From Paracoccaceae bacterium (GTDB lineage Bacteria; Pseudomonadota; Alphaproteobacteria; Rhodobacterales; Rhodobacteraceae): 64,000 bases of DNA. A program made the position numbers and the translations under genes. The notes under the pieces are model-generated. The model worked only from the letters and a program-made list of their open reading frames with translations. It searched no databases and was not told the DNA's origin. Within the stretch, counting starts at the first letter, position 1. Each line of letters opens with the position of its first letter. Shown here in pieces: positions 57,799-64,000 of this stretch. The DNA is taken from the NCBI GenBank assembly GCA_020832445.1, contig JAFIEO010000042.1, positions 28,703 through 92,702 of the forward strand. Reading direction: 5' to 3'.

Positions 57799-58512
57799 AT
57801 GTGCGGCGCAAGCGATCAATGCCGACTTGCGCCGTTAGTGCGCGCGGGGGTGTGGGAGCACTTCCACACTTTTGGTGAATACGAAGGCGAAATCATTGGT
57901 GATATCGAGAACGATGGTTTAACCGTCGATACTCTTGCCCGGATCGTGAATAAGTTTGGTGTAGCCGCGCGCCTCCCCCAACAGCGCCGAAATGACTACA
58001 CATTGGCTATTCTCGATACTGCTAACCAGTGCAATGCACAAAGTTTAGATATTAAAGCGGCGTCAGTTTCACAGTTTTCTTCTAGAATGAGTGAAATTGG
58101 GGTCACTATTCACGGCGTCCAACTTTCAATGGCGAGTAAAGTTTTCTGGTTTGTGTCGCCTGATGGGTGGACAATGTACGACAGAGTTGCACGTGTGGGC
58201 TTAGGCGAAAAAAACTACAATAGTTTCTACAATCGCTTAAACAATTTGTGTTTTCCGAAGCTGTGCGATGAAATTAGATTTGCGGCAAATAACGTACTTC
58301 CCACACGAAACTCACCCGAGCGAATTGTCGACAAAATGCTCTGGATTCTGGGAAGTGGCAAAGCTGGCAAGCTATGCCGAGAAGCGGAGGCGAAGTTGGG
58401 GCAACAAGAACCACTCAGTCAACTCGCCAATCAAATTACCCCCATAATCTGCTGCTCCCTCCTTGGTAAACACCTCCTCCAACGCCTAGATGACATGTGC
58501 CCAACCCCATGA
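57799..58512 (+). CDS. Unrecognised protein inserted in the 2-oxoglutarate dehydrogenase operon
   Basis: A 237-residue protein with no recognised family. The DNA is clearly AT-richer than sucB and lpd, and codon use differs (TTT, AAT, TTA, AGA). No signal peptide or membrane helix. A central block, SMASKVFWFVSPDGWTMYDR and then ARVGLGEKNYNSFYNRL, resembles the SK...P...yDs pattern of some uncharacterised bacterial proteins often met in accessory loci. ATG 57799 is used; a GTG at 57793 overlaps the sucB stop. Its end overlaps the MAPEG start (ATGA), so it is translated as part of the operon. Confidence 0.7.
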   Translation: MCGASDQCRLAPLVRAGVWEHFHTFGEYEGEIIGDIENDGLTVDTLARIVNKFGVAARLPQQRRNDYTLAILDTANQCNAQSLDIKAASVSQFSSRMSEIGVTIHGVQLSMASKVFWFVSPDGWTMYDRVARVGLGEKNYNSFYNRLNNLCFPKLCDEIRFAANNVLPTRNSPERIVDKMLWILGSGKAGKLCREAEAKLGQQEPLSQLANQITPIICCSLLGKHLLQRLDDMCPTP

Positions 58513-58907
58513 CCCCCGAACTCACAATCCTCACTCTCGCCGCCCTGCTGCAAGCCGTGCAGTTTATCCTGTTCGCCCTGCCTGCAAATCTGGAACTTGG
58601 CACAAGCTACACCGGCGGCAGCCGTGATTTCGCCCCTGACAAGCCCCTGTCGAAACGCACGGCCCGCCTGCAACGTGCCCTCACTAACCATTTCGAGGGG
58701 CTGATCCTGTTTGGCATTGCCGCCACAGTCATCAGCGTCTCGGGGCAGTCCAGCGCTTTGACGGCCGCCTGTGCCTATGCCTATCTGATCGCGCGTATCC
58801 TGTATATTCCGGCCTATGCCTATGGTCTGAACCCGTGGCGGTCGCTGATCTGGGCGGTGGGGTTTTTGTCCACTTTGATTATACTGGTGGTTGCAATCCT
58901 GCCCTGA
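58509..58907 (+). CDS. MAPEG family membrane protein
   Basis: A 132-residue four-helix inner-membrane protein of the MAPEG family (eicosanoid/glutathione-type in eukaryotes, unknown role in bacteria). It starts MTPELTILTLAALLQAVQFI and has ALTNHFEGLILFGIAATVIS and ARILYIPAYAYGLNPWRSL, the family motifs. ATG 58509 overlaps the previous stop. It stands between the ORFan and lpd, a place it occupies in related bacteria. Confidence 0.88.
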   Translation: MTPELTILTLAALLQAVQFILFALPANLELGTSYTGGSRDFAPDKPLSKRTARLQRALTNHFEGLILFGIAATVISVSGQSSALTAACAYAYLIARILYIPAYAYGLNPWRSLIWAVGFLSTLIILVVAILP

Positions 58908-58989
58908 TCCTTCATTTTTGTCATATTTACACGGTGATGCGCGACATGACAAACTGTCCGGCCACCGCTGACCAAGGGAGACACCTTAT

Positions 58990-60375
58990 ATGTCCTACGA
59001 CCTTATCGTTATCGGCGCTGGCCCGGGCGGCTATGTCTGTGCCATTCGTGCAGCCCAGCTTGGCCTGAAAGTGGCCTGTGTGGAAGGGCGCGACACGCTT
59101 GGCGGCACGTGCCTGAATGTGGGCTGCATCCCGTCCAAGGCGCTGCTGCACGCAACCCACCAGCTGCATGAGGCCGAGCATAATTTCGACGCCATGGGCC
59201 TGACGGGGGCGAAGCCCAAGGTCGATTGGAAGAAAATGCTTGGCTATAAATCCGATGTGATCGGGCAGAACACCAAGGGCATTGAATTCCTGTTCAAGAA
59301 AAACAAGGTCGACTGGATCAAGGGCTGGGCGTCAATTCCTGCCGCAGGCAAGGTGCAGGTCGGCGACAAGACCTATGACGCCAAGAAAATCGTCATCGCA
59401 TCGGGGTCCGACTCCAGCCCGCTGAAAGGCGTGGAGGTGGATGAGAAGGTCATCGTCAGCTCGACCGGGGCGCTGGAACTGGGCAAGATTCCCAAGAAAA
59501 TGGTGGTGATCGGCGCAGGCGTGATCGGGCTTGAAATGGGGTCGGTCTTTGCGCGTCTGGGCGCAGAGGTGACAGTGGTTGAATATCTGGACCGTATCAT
59601 TCCCGGCAATGATGCCGAAGTTGCCAAGAGTTTTCAGCGGCTGCTGGGCAAGCAGGGCATCAAGTTCATTCTGGGCGCGGCGGTTCAGTCCGCGACAGCC
59701 ACGAAAACCAAGGCCACTGTCACCTATAAACTGCGCAAGGATGACAGCGAACACAAGCTGGAGGCCGACACTGTGCTTCTGGCCACGGGCCGGCGTCCAT
59801 TGACCGAAGGGTTGGGGCTGGACGCGCTGGGTGTCAAACTGACCGAACGCGGCCAGATCGCGACCGACAAGCATTACAAAACCAGCATCGACGGCGTGTA
59901 TGCGATTGGCGACGTCATTGAGGGCCCGATGCTGGCCCATAAGGCCGAGGATGAAGGCATGGCGGTCGCCGAGATTATCGCGGGGCAGGCAGGTCACGTG
60001 AATTACGGTGTCATACCAGGTGTCATCTATACCTGGCCAGAGGTGGCGTCGGTGGGCGAGAACGAAGAAACCCTGAAAGAGGCGGGCCGCGCCTATAAGG
60101 TCGGCAAGTTCAGCTTCATGGGCAATGGCCGTGCCAAGGCGAATTTCGCAGGCGATGGTTTTGTGAAAATTCTGGCCGACAAGGACACAGACCGCATTCT
60201 GGGGGCGCATATCATTGGTCCCTATGCAGGCGATCTTATCCATGAAATCTGTGTCGCAATGGAATTTGGGGCCGCAGCCGAAGATCTGGCGCGCACCTGC
60301 CACGCCCACCCGACCTATTCGGAAGCCGTGCGCGAAGCAGCACTTGCCTGCGGTGACGGGGCGATACACGCATAA
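58990..60375 (+). CDS. lpd: Dihydrolipoyl dehydrogenase (E3)
   Basis: A 461-residue FAD disulfide oxidoreductase that reoxidises the lipoyl groups of E2. The FAD motif GAGPGG is at 9-14, the redox cysteines are Cys41 and Cys46 ([13 protein letters not shown]), the NAD motif is [13 protein letters not shown], and the C-terminal catalytic His-Glu is in [19 protein letters not shown] precedes ATG 58990. Last gene of the TCA block; a hairpin terminator follows. Confidence 0.97.
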   Translation: MSYDLIVIGAGPGGYVCAIRAAQLGLKVACVEGRDTLGGTCLNVGCIPSKALLHATHQLHEAEHNFDAMGLTGAKPKVDWKKMLGYKSDVIGQNTKGIEFLFKKNKVDWIKGWASIPAAGKVQVGDKTYDAKKIVIASGSDSSPLKGVEVDEKVIVSSTGALELGKIPKKMVVIGAGVIGLEMGSVFARLGAEVTVVEYLDRIIPGNDAEVAKSFQRLLGKQGIKFILGAAVQSATATKTKATVTYKLRKDDSEHKLEADTVLLATGRRPLTEGLGLDALGVKLTERGQIATDKHYKTSIDGVYAIGDVIEGPMLAHKAEDEGMAVAEIIAGQAGHVNYGVIPGVIYTWPEVASVGENEETLKEAGRAYKVGKFSFMGNGRAKANFAGDGFVKILADKDTDRILGAHIIGPYAGDLIHEICVAMEFGAAAEDLARTCHAHPTYSEAVREAALACGDGAIHA

Positions 60376-60424
60376 CTGTCAGCCGCAGATTTCGCGGATG
60401 GCGCAATACGCGCGGTGAATAGTC

Positions 60425-60458
60425 CGGCCCCTGATCTGATCGGGGGCTGGTTTTCTTT
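60425..60458 (+). terminator. Probable rho-independent terminator after lpd
   Basis: GGCCCC and GGGGGCT form a GC-rich stem around TGATCTGATC, followed by GGTTTTCTTT. The U-tract is interrupted but adequate. The rest of the 282-base gap up to the next gene holds no other clear signal. Confidence 0.65.
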
Positions 60459-60657
60459 GGGGCTTGCTGTATCGCGCGCAACGCAGCGCGGCTTGACTTC
60501 CCTTGGTGGCGCAGGGATGTTTGCGCTGTAGACATTACAGCGGCGGCAGTCCAGCATCCTTTTGCTTCAGGGTGCCGATCCTCTTGCGGCCTTGCGATCC
60601 GGGCCAACTGCCAGAAATAAAACGATTTTTCAGGGCCACCAGACTAGGAAATGTGAC

Positions 60658-61095
60658 ATGCTGAACGGAATAGACCCCCGCATAGCCCCCGAATTACTGC
60701 ATGCCTTGGCCGCCATGGGCCATGGTGATCAACTGACGATTGTGGATGCAAACTATCCCGCACATACAGCCGGTTTGAATTCGGATTGGGGGCATTGCCT
60801 TGACTTTGGCGGCACATCGACAGACGCGCTACAGGCCATTCTGACCCTTGTGCCGATAGATCAGTTTGATCGCGAGCGTCCGGCGGTCAAGGCGATGCAG
60901 CAAGTTGATGCGCCCGATACACCCGCTGAAGCGGTTGCGCAGGCGATCGGCATTGTCCGCGCATTCGGGCATGACATCGCCATGACCGAACGCTTTGCCT
61001 TTTACGAGGCGGCGGCCGACTCCTTCGTGATCATTCGCACACAAGAACGTCGCCTCTATGGCAACTTCATTCTGCGCAAAGGTGTTATTGAATAA
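60658..61095 (+). CDS. RbsD/FucU-family sugar mutarotase
   Basis: A 145-residue protein of the FucU/RbsD family that converts alpha and beta anomers of fucose or ribose. It starts MLNGIDPRIAPELLHALAAM with the catalytic-type His22 in GHGDQLTIVDANYPAHT; RTQERRLYGNFILRKGVI is the family C-terminus and favours FucU over RbsD. No sugar transporter or kinase is next to it. ATG 60658 has AGGAAA upstream; an earlier in-frame start lacks homology. Confidence 0.92.
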   Translation: MLNGIDPRIAPELLHALAAMGHGDQLTIVDANYPAHTAGLNSDWGHCLDFGGTSTDALQAILTLVPIDQFDRERPAVKAMQQVDAPDTPAEAVAQAIGIVRAFGHDIAMTERFAFYEAAADSFVIIRTQERRLYGNFILRKGVIE

Positions 61096-61249
61096 CCAAT
61101 CGCACGCAATGCCGCCTTCCGGGGTGTCATTGATTTAACCAAGGCAGTGTTGAAGCGTTGTGGCGGATGGGGTGGCCGCCATCTAGCCTTTATTATCGTT
61201 TGCAATCATATGCTTGATTGAGACAAGTCGCCTTTATTCATTGGCCTTA

Positions 61250-61325
61250 CCCCACATAGCGCCTATGCAACCTTGCGCAATCCGATGCATCCAGCTACAT
61301 TTCTGATGTGGGGCTTGATGTGGGA
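61250..61325. repeat. Short repeats upstream of the integrase, possible integrase arm sites
   Basis: ATGTGGGG (61306-61313) and ATGTGGGA (61318-61325) are direct repeats 12 bases apart, and CCCCACAT (61250-61257) is their inverse copy. They lie just before the integrase start within a 238-base gap otherwise empty of genes. Such sites often bind the integrase; the attachment core itself was not identified. Confidence 0.45.
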
Positions 61326-61333
61326 TAGCTAAG

Positions 61334-62623
61334 ATGCCGAAGATTGCCGAAGAACTGACCGCGCTCGACGTCAAGAGACTGGCCCATCCCGGTGGCAAGC
61401 GCAATATCCTGTTTCCGGTCGGTGGCGTGACCGGGCTTTACCTGCAAGTCACGCCGAAGAATGGCCGGTCCTGGGTCTTGCGCGTGATGGTCGGTAAACT
61501 GCGCCGCGACATTGGCTTGGGTGGTTTTCCCGCCGTGACGCTATCGCAGGCGCGCGACAAGGCGCGCGAGGCGAGAGACAAGATTGAACGCGGCATTGAC
61601 CCTGTAGAGGAACGCAAGGCCGTCAAGGCGGCGCTGATAGCTGCGCAGCGCCGTGGCCTGACCTTTGCCGATGCAGTGGACCGCGCGCTTGCCGCAAAGC
61701 TGGACGCCTTCAAGAACCCCAAGCACCGCCAGCAATGGGAAAACACCCTTGCCACCTATGCCACCCCCGATCTGGGCAAGATGCTGGTGCAGGATATTAC
61801 CACGCAGGACGTGCTGCGCGTGCTGCAACCCATCTGGGCCAGCAAGACCGAAACCGCGTCACGCCTGCGCGGTCGGATTGAGGCGGTTCTAAGCTGGGCC
61901 ACGGTCGCAGGCCACAGGACAGGCGACAACCCGGCACGATGGGCAGGAAACCTGAAAGAGCTTTTGCCCGCCCCATCAAAAGTTGCGAAAGAGGAAAATC
62001 AGCCAGCTTTGACTTTGGAAGACGCACCGCGGTGGTTTGCAAGCTTGCAGAAGCTTGAAGGGTTCGGTTCGCGAGCGCTTGAACTTGCCGCGCTTACCGC
62101 AACACGGTCACAAGAAGTGAGGGGTGCGGTTTGGGAAGAAATCGATTTGGACCAAGCGCTTTGGATTATTCCCGGTGTGAGGATGAAAAAGGAAAGGGAA
62201 CACCGCGTGCCCCTGTCGCCCCGCGCGGTCGAACTGTTGCGCGCGCTTCCCAAGCTGGAAGGCAATCCGCTGGTGTTTCCAGCCGCGCGCGGTGGGCAGC
62301 TATCGGACATGACGCTATCGGCCACCATGAAGCGAATGCACGAATCAGACATATCCCAAGGCGGTGCAGGTTATCTTGACCGCGTATCCAAGCGCCCCGC
62401 CGTGCCGCATGGCCTGCGCAGCACATTCAGGGATTGGGCGGCGGAAATGACCACCTATCCGGGCGAGATGGCAGAAGTGGCGCTTGCGCACAAAATCAGC
62501 AACGCAGTCGAAGCCAGCTACAGACGGGGCGACATGATTGAGAAGCGGCGGCGCATGATGGCGGACTGGGCTGATTTCATGGGCGGGAAAGTTAAGACTG
62601 GCAATGTGGTAAGGATCGGATGA
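61334..62623 (+). CDS. int: Tyrosine recombinase / P4-type integrase (DUF4102 N-terminus)
   Basis: A 429-residue integrase that inserts an element by site-specific recombination. The N-terminal DUF4102 arm-binding domain (1-95) includes GLYLQVTPKNGRSWVLRVMV; the catalytic tetrad is visible as Arg258 (TATRSQEVRG), His359 and Arg362 (PHGLRSTFRDW), His386 (LAHKIS) and Tyr396 (EASYRRGD). It appears intact. No tRNA lies next to it, so the attachment site is unknown. The stop overlaps the next gene. Confidence 0.94.
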   Translation: MPKIAEELTALDVKRLAHPGGKRNILFPVGGVTGLYLQVTPKNGRSWVLRVMVGKLRRDIGLGGFPAVTLSQARDKAREARDKIERGIDPVEERKAVKAALIAAQRRGLTFADAVDRALAAKLDAFKNPKHRQQWENTLATYATPDLGKMLVQDITTQDVLRVLQPIWASKTETASRLRGRIEAVLSWATVAGHRTGDNPARWAGNLKELLPAPSKVAKEENQPALTLEDAPRWFASLQKLEGFGSRALELAALTATRSQEVRGAVWEEIDLDQALWIIPGVRMKKEREHRVPLSPRAVELLRALPKLEGNPLVFPAARGGQLSDMTLSATMKRMHESDISQGGAGYLDRVSKRPAVPHGLRSTFRDWAAEMTTYPGEMAEVALAHKISNAVEASYRRGDMIEKRRRMMADWADFMGGKVKTGNVVRIG

Positions 62624-63414
62624 TGTTCTGTCCCCCAGAATATGTGCACATTCACGAAATACTCGATACGTGCAAACGCGCAGCTGCTGCACTTTCAGAT
62701 AATGACCTGCCGGTCAGCCTCGGTCGCAGCAAAGGCCATAATCCACTGAGTGCCGTTTCTACACGAAATCTGCGAAAGGCGGTTGAGCTGCAGATGGTCA
62801 AGATAACACTCGAAGAGTATCGCAACGCTGCTGTCGCGTTTTCGCCACCGGACAAAATTTTGCGGCTATCGAATAAGGTGGTGACGCTCGCTAAGCCTGT
62901 AAATCACATTCTAAAGTCTAATGATCCACATGCCCGAGTTGAGTTGTTTTACATAGACATAAGGACAGGCCGAGTCGATCTCAAGAACCTAGCGGACCGC
63001 ATTAGCTCATGGGCTACGTGGCGCCTGCAAGGTGAATCATATGCCAGTTTTCATGCATGCAACATGGATATTCAAAGGCAGGCAATGAAGGAGTTTGGAG
63101 AGATTGATGGCTGGGTGGTATGTTTCGAGCGACCTGCCATAGCAATGTGCGAGAAAGACATCTCGGAGCTGTGGAAGAATGCTTTTAGATCAAATCATGC
63201 TGTTCAAGCAGACCCACAAGTGAGCAAACGAAAACCACTAGAGCGGGTTTGGACTGATACCTGGCAGGCGTTTCCAAATGGCAAGACAACGACTTGGGAA
63301 ATCATTGAGCAATTCTCAGGTCACTCACGTCGGCAGATAATGCGAGCATTGGACGAATATGGTGGGCGCGAACGATGGGCAGGAAGTGGGCGGGAAGTGG
63401 GCAACAACGATTAG
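62620..63414 (+). CDS. Unrecognised protein encoded next to the integrase
   Basis: A 264-residue soluble protein with no recognised family. DNA is AT-richer than the core genome. The start ATG overlaps the integrase stop (ATGA at 62620-62623) and AAGGA lies upstream, so it is cotranscribed with int. The C-terminal part (TTTWEIIEQFSGHSRRQIMR and then ALDEYGGRERW) could form a helix-turn-helix. As the position between int and an alpA-like gene is usual for element cargo, a defence or maintenance role is possible but unproven. Confidence 0.7.
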   Translation: MMFCPPEYVHIHEILDTCKRAAAALSDNDLPVSLGRSKGHNPLSAVSTRNLRKAVELQMVKITLEEYRNAAVAFSPPDKILRLSNKVVTLAKPVNHILKSNDPHARVELFYIDIRTGRVDLKNLADRISSWATWRLQGESYASFHACNMDIQRQAMKEFGEIDGWVVCFERPAIAMCEKDISELWKNAFRSNHAVQADPQVSKRKPLERVWTDTWQAFPNGKTTTWEIIEQFSGHSRRQIMRALDEYGGRERWAGSGREVGNND

Positions 63415-63502
63415 CGAGGCCGCCCACCCTTCGCCCGCCTGCCCAGATTTCCAATAAATATTGAATATGCTTTGCTTTCCTTAGCAATCTAAGGAGAAGC
63501 AC

Positions 63503-63601
63503 ATGCGAGAGATATATCTGTCTGACCGCCAGCTCGGCGAACGCTACAGCGTCCACCACCTGACACCTCGGCGCTGGGTCAGTGAAGATCCAAGGGGATG
63601 A
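63503..63601 (+). pseudogene. AlpA-like excisionase gene, truncated
   Basis: The 32-codon frame starts MREIYLSDRQLGERYSVHHL and TPRRW, the first half of the AlpA-type helix-turn-helix found beside such integrases, with AAGGAG 7 bases upstream. After TPRRW the sequence becomes unrelated (VSEDPRG) and stops. The second recognition helix and the C-terminal part are missing. It runs directly into the remnant of another gene. Confidence 0.7.
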
Positions 63602-63875
63602 CGGGGGATTTCGGGGCGTCCATTTAGAGCAATGGCGCGATCACTTCTATTCAAAGCACCCAGGCGACAGCGCAGATGCAAAGCGCAAAGCCTTTCAGCG
63701 CGTGAGGCGTGACCTTGTTGATGGCGGCTATATGACAGCCACCGATGACGTGTATCTGATCCGAGATGCAGGGCTTCAAATGTCGATTTTGTTGCAGCGG
63801 GACAAGCGGGACATTGCGGGACAAATTGGAAAATGTCCCGGTGCAGAAGCGGGAAATAGCGTAAGCGTATTCTGA
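63582..63875 (+). pseudogene. C-terminal remnant of a RepA-like replicative helicase gene
   Basis: The 97-codon frame resembles the C-terminal end of element-borne RepA-like AAA proteins: EQWRDHFYSKHPGDSADAKR, KAFQRVRRDLVDGGYMTATD, then a tail with RDKRDIAGQIGKCPGA. The ATPase part with Walker motifs is absent. It overlaps the broken alpA-like frame by 20 bases in another frame, consistent with one deletion that joined the two genes. Confidence 0.6.
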
Positions 63876-63944
63876 GCGCCACCTTCCAGTCTTTGCCCTG
63901 AGCTGCGATCTCCGGCCTGATTGAAATCGGGATGGAGTTTCGCG

Positions 63945-64000
63945 ATGGCGACTACGGATGAGTTTCTCCGTGACTATGGGGTAGATATCCGCACGAATGG
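63945..64000 (+). CDS. Start of an unknown gene cut by the window edge
   Basis: ATG 63945 with GGAG 9 bases upstream opens a frame reading MATTDEFLRDYGVDIRTN that runs off the right end. Only 18 codons are visible and no family can be named. It probably belongs to the same mobile element. Confidence 0.4.
   Translation, partial: MATTDEFLRDYGVDIRTN

Overview
The window is a 64 kb stretch of an alphaproteobacterial chromosome. Gene content and arrangement point to the order Rhodobacterales (Roseobacter/Rhodobacter relatives): a GcrA regulator, a DksA with a reduced zinc finger, the mdh-sucCD-sucAB-lpd cluster, TrmFO, a short SRP RNA, and DUF2852, DUF2927 and DUF4168 proteins. Most genes look moderately GC-rich. 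A complete ectoine cluster with its own aspartokinase suggests a salt-adapted, marine or soda-lake organism. The species cannot be named from the sequence alone.

Layout, left to right. 1-1.4 kb: the end of a copper ATPase gene with overlapping cueR, then two small genes. 1.4-5.8 kb: intergenic repeats, ftsB, pgk, two tandem cyclophilin genes and a secreted DUF4168 protein. 5.7-9.8 kb (minus strand): a compact operon of MoxR ATPase, GNAT, DUF2927 lipoprotein, a 54-residue membrane protein and a VWA/CoxE-like protein. 10-19.5 kb: dksA, a flavin monooxygenase, a membrane retropepsin, trpB, a membrane-anchored LuxR-type regulator, trmFO-gluQ, hisI, an Fe-S scaffold-like protein, a GNAT and a TerB/DnaJ protein. 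19.5-20.5 kb: a repeat, a stranded helix-turn-helix gene and tRNA-Arg(CCT). 20.5-24.8 kb: a LacI-type regulator and valS. 24.8-29.4 kb: a MarR regulator divergent from ectA-ectB-ectC-ask. 29.4-36.8 kb: lpxD, dapE, rnr, a thiolase and smaller genes. 36.8-42.2 kb (minus): an unusual soluble chemoreceptor and an iron(III) ABC transporter behind a candidate Iron-Rhodo-box promoter. 42.3-49.2 kb: gcrA, an ABC-2 permease, a cytochrome c, SRP RNA, a TetR regulator, a DUF2852 protein, and a two-gene ExbB/MotA plus OmpA/MotB-type pair. 49.4-60.4 kb: the TCA-cycle cluster. 61.3-64 kb: a tyrosine integrase and a decayed mobile element that runs off the right edge.

How the genes work together. The mdh-sucC-sucD-DUF805-sucA-sucB-ORFan-MAPEG-lpd block encodes malate dehydrogenase, succinyl-CoA synthetase and the 2-oxoglutarate dehydrogenase complex. 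It has two striking anomalies: sucC is interrupted by one in-frame TAA at its domain boundary, and an AT-richer gene with no recognised relatives is wedged between sucB and the MAPEG gene. A large nested palindrome sits upstream of sucC and is a candidate operator. The ectoine genes form one salt-response unit and carry their own feedback-distinct aspartokinase. The fbp-type genes form an iron import unit.

The strongest leads are the sucC stop codon, the ORFan in the 2-oxoglutarate dehydrogenase operon, the sucC operator, the two families of structured intergenic repeats, the MoxR/VWA operon, and the alpA/repA deletion scar in the right-hand element. No CRISPR array, complete insertion sequence, rRNA or recognisable complete defence system was seen.
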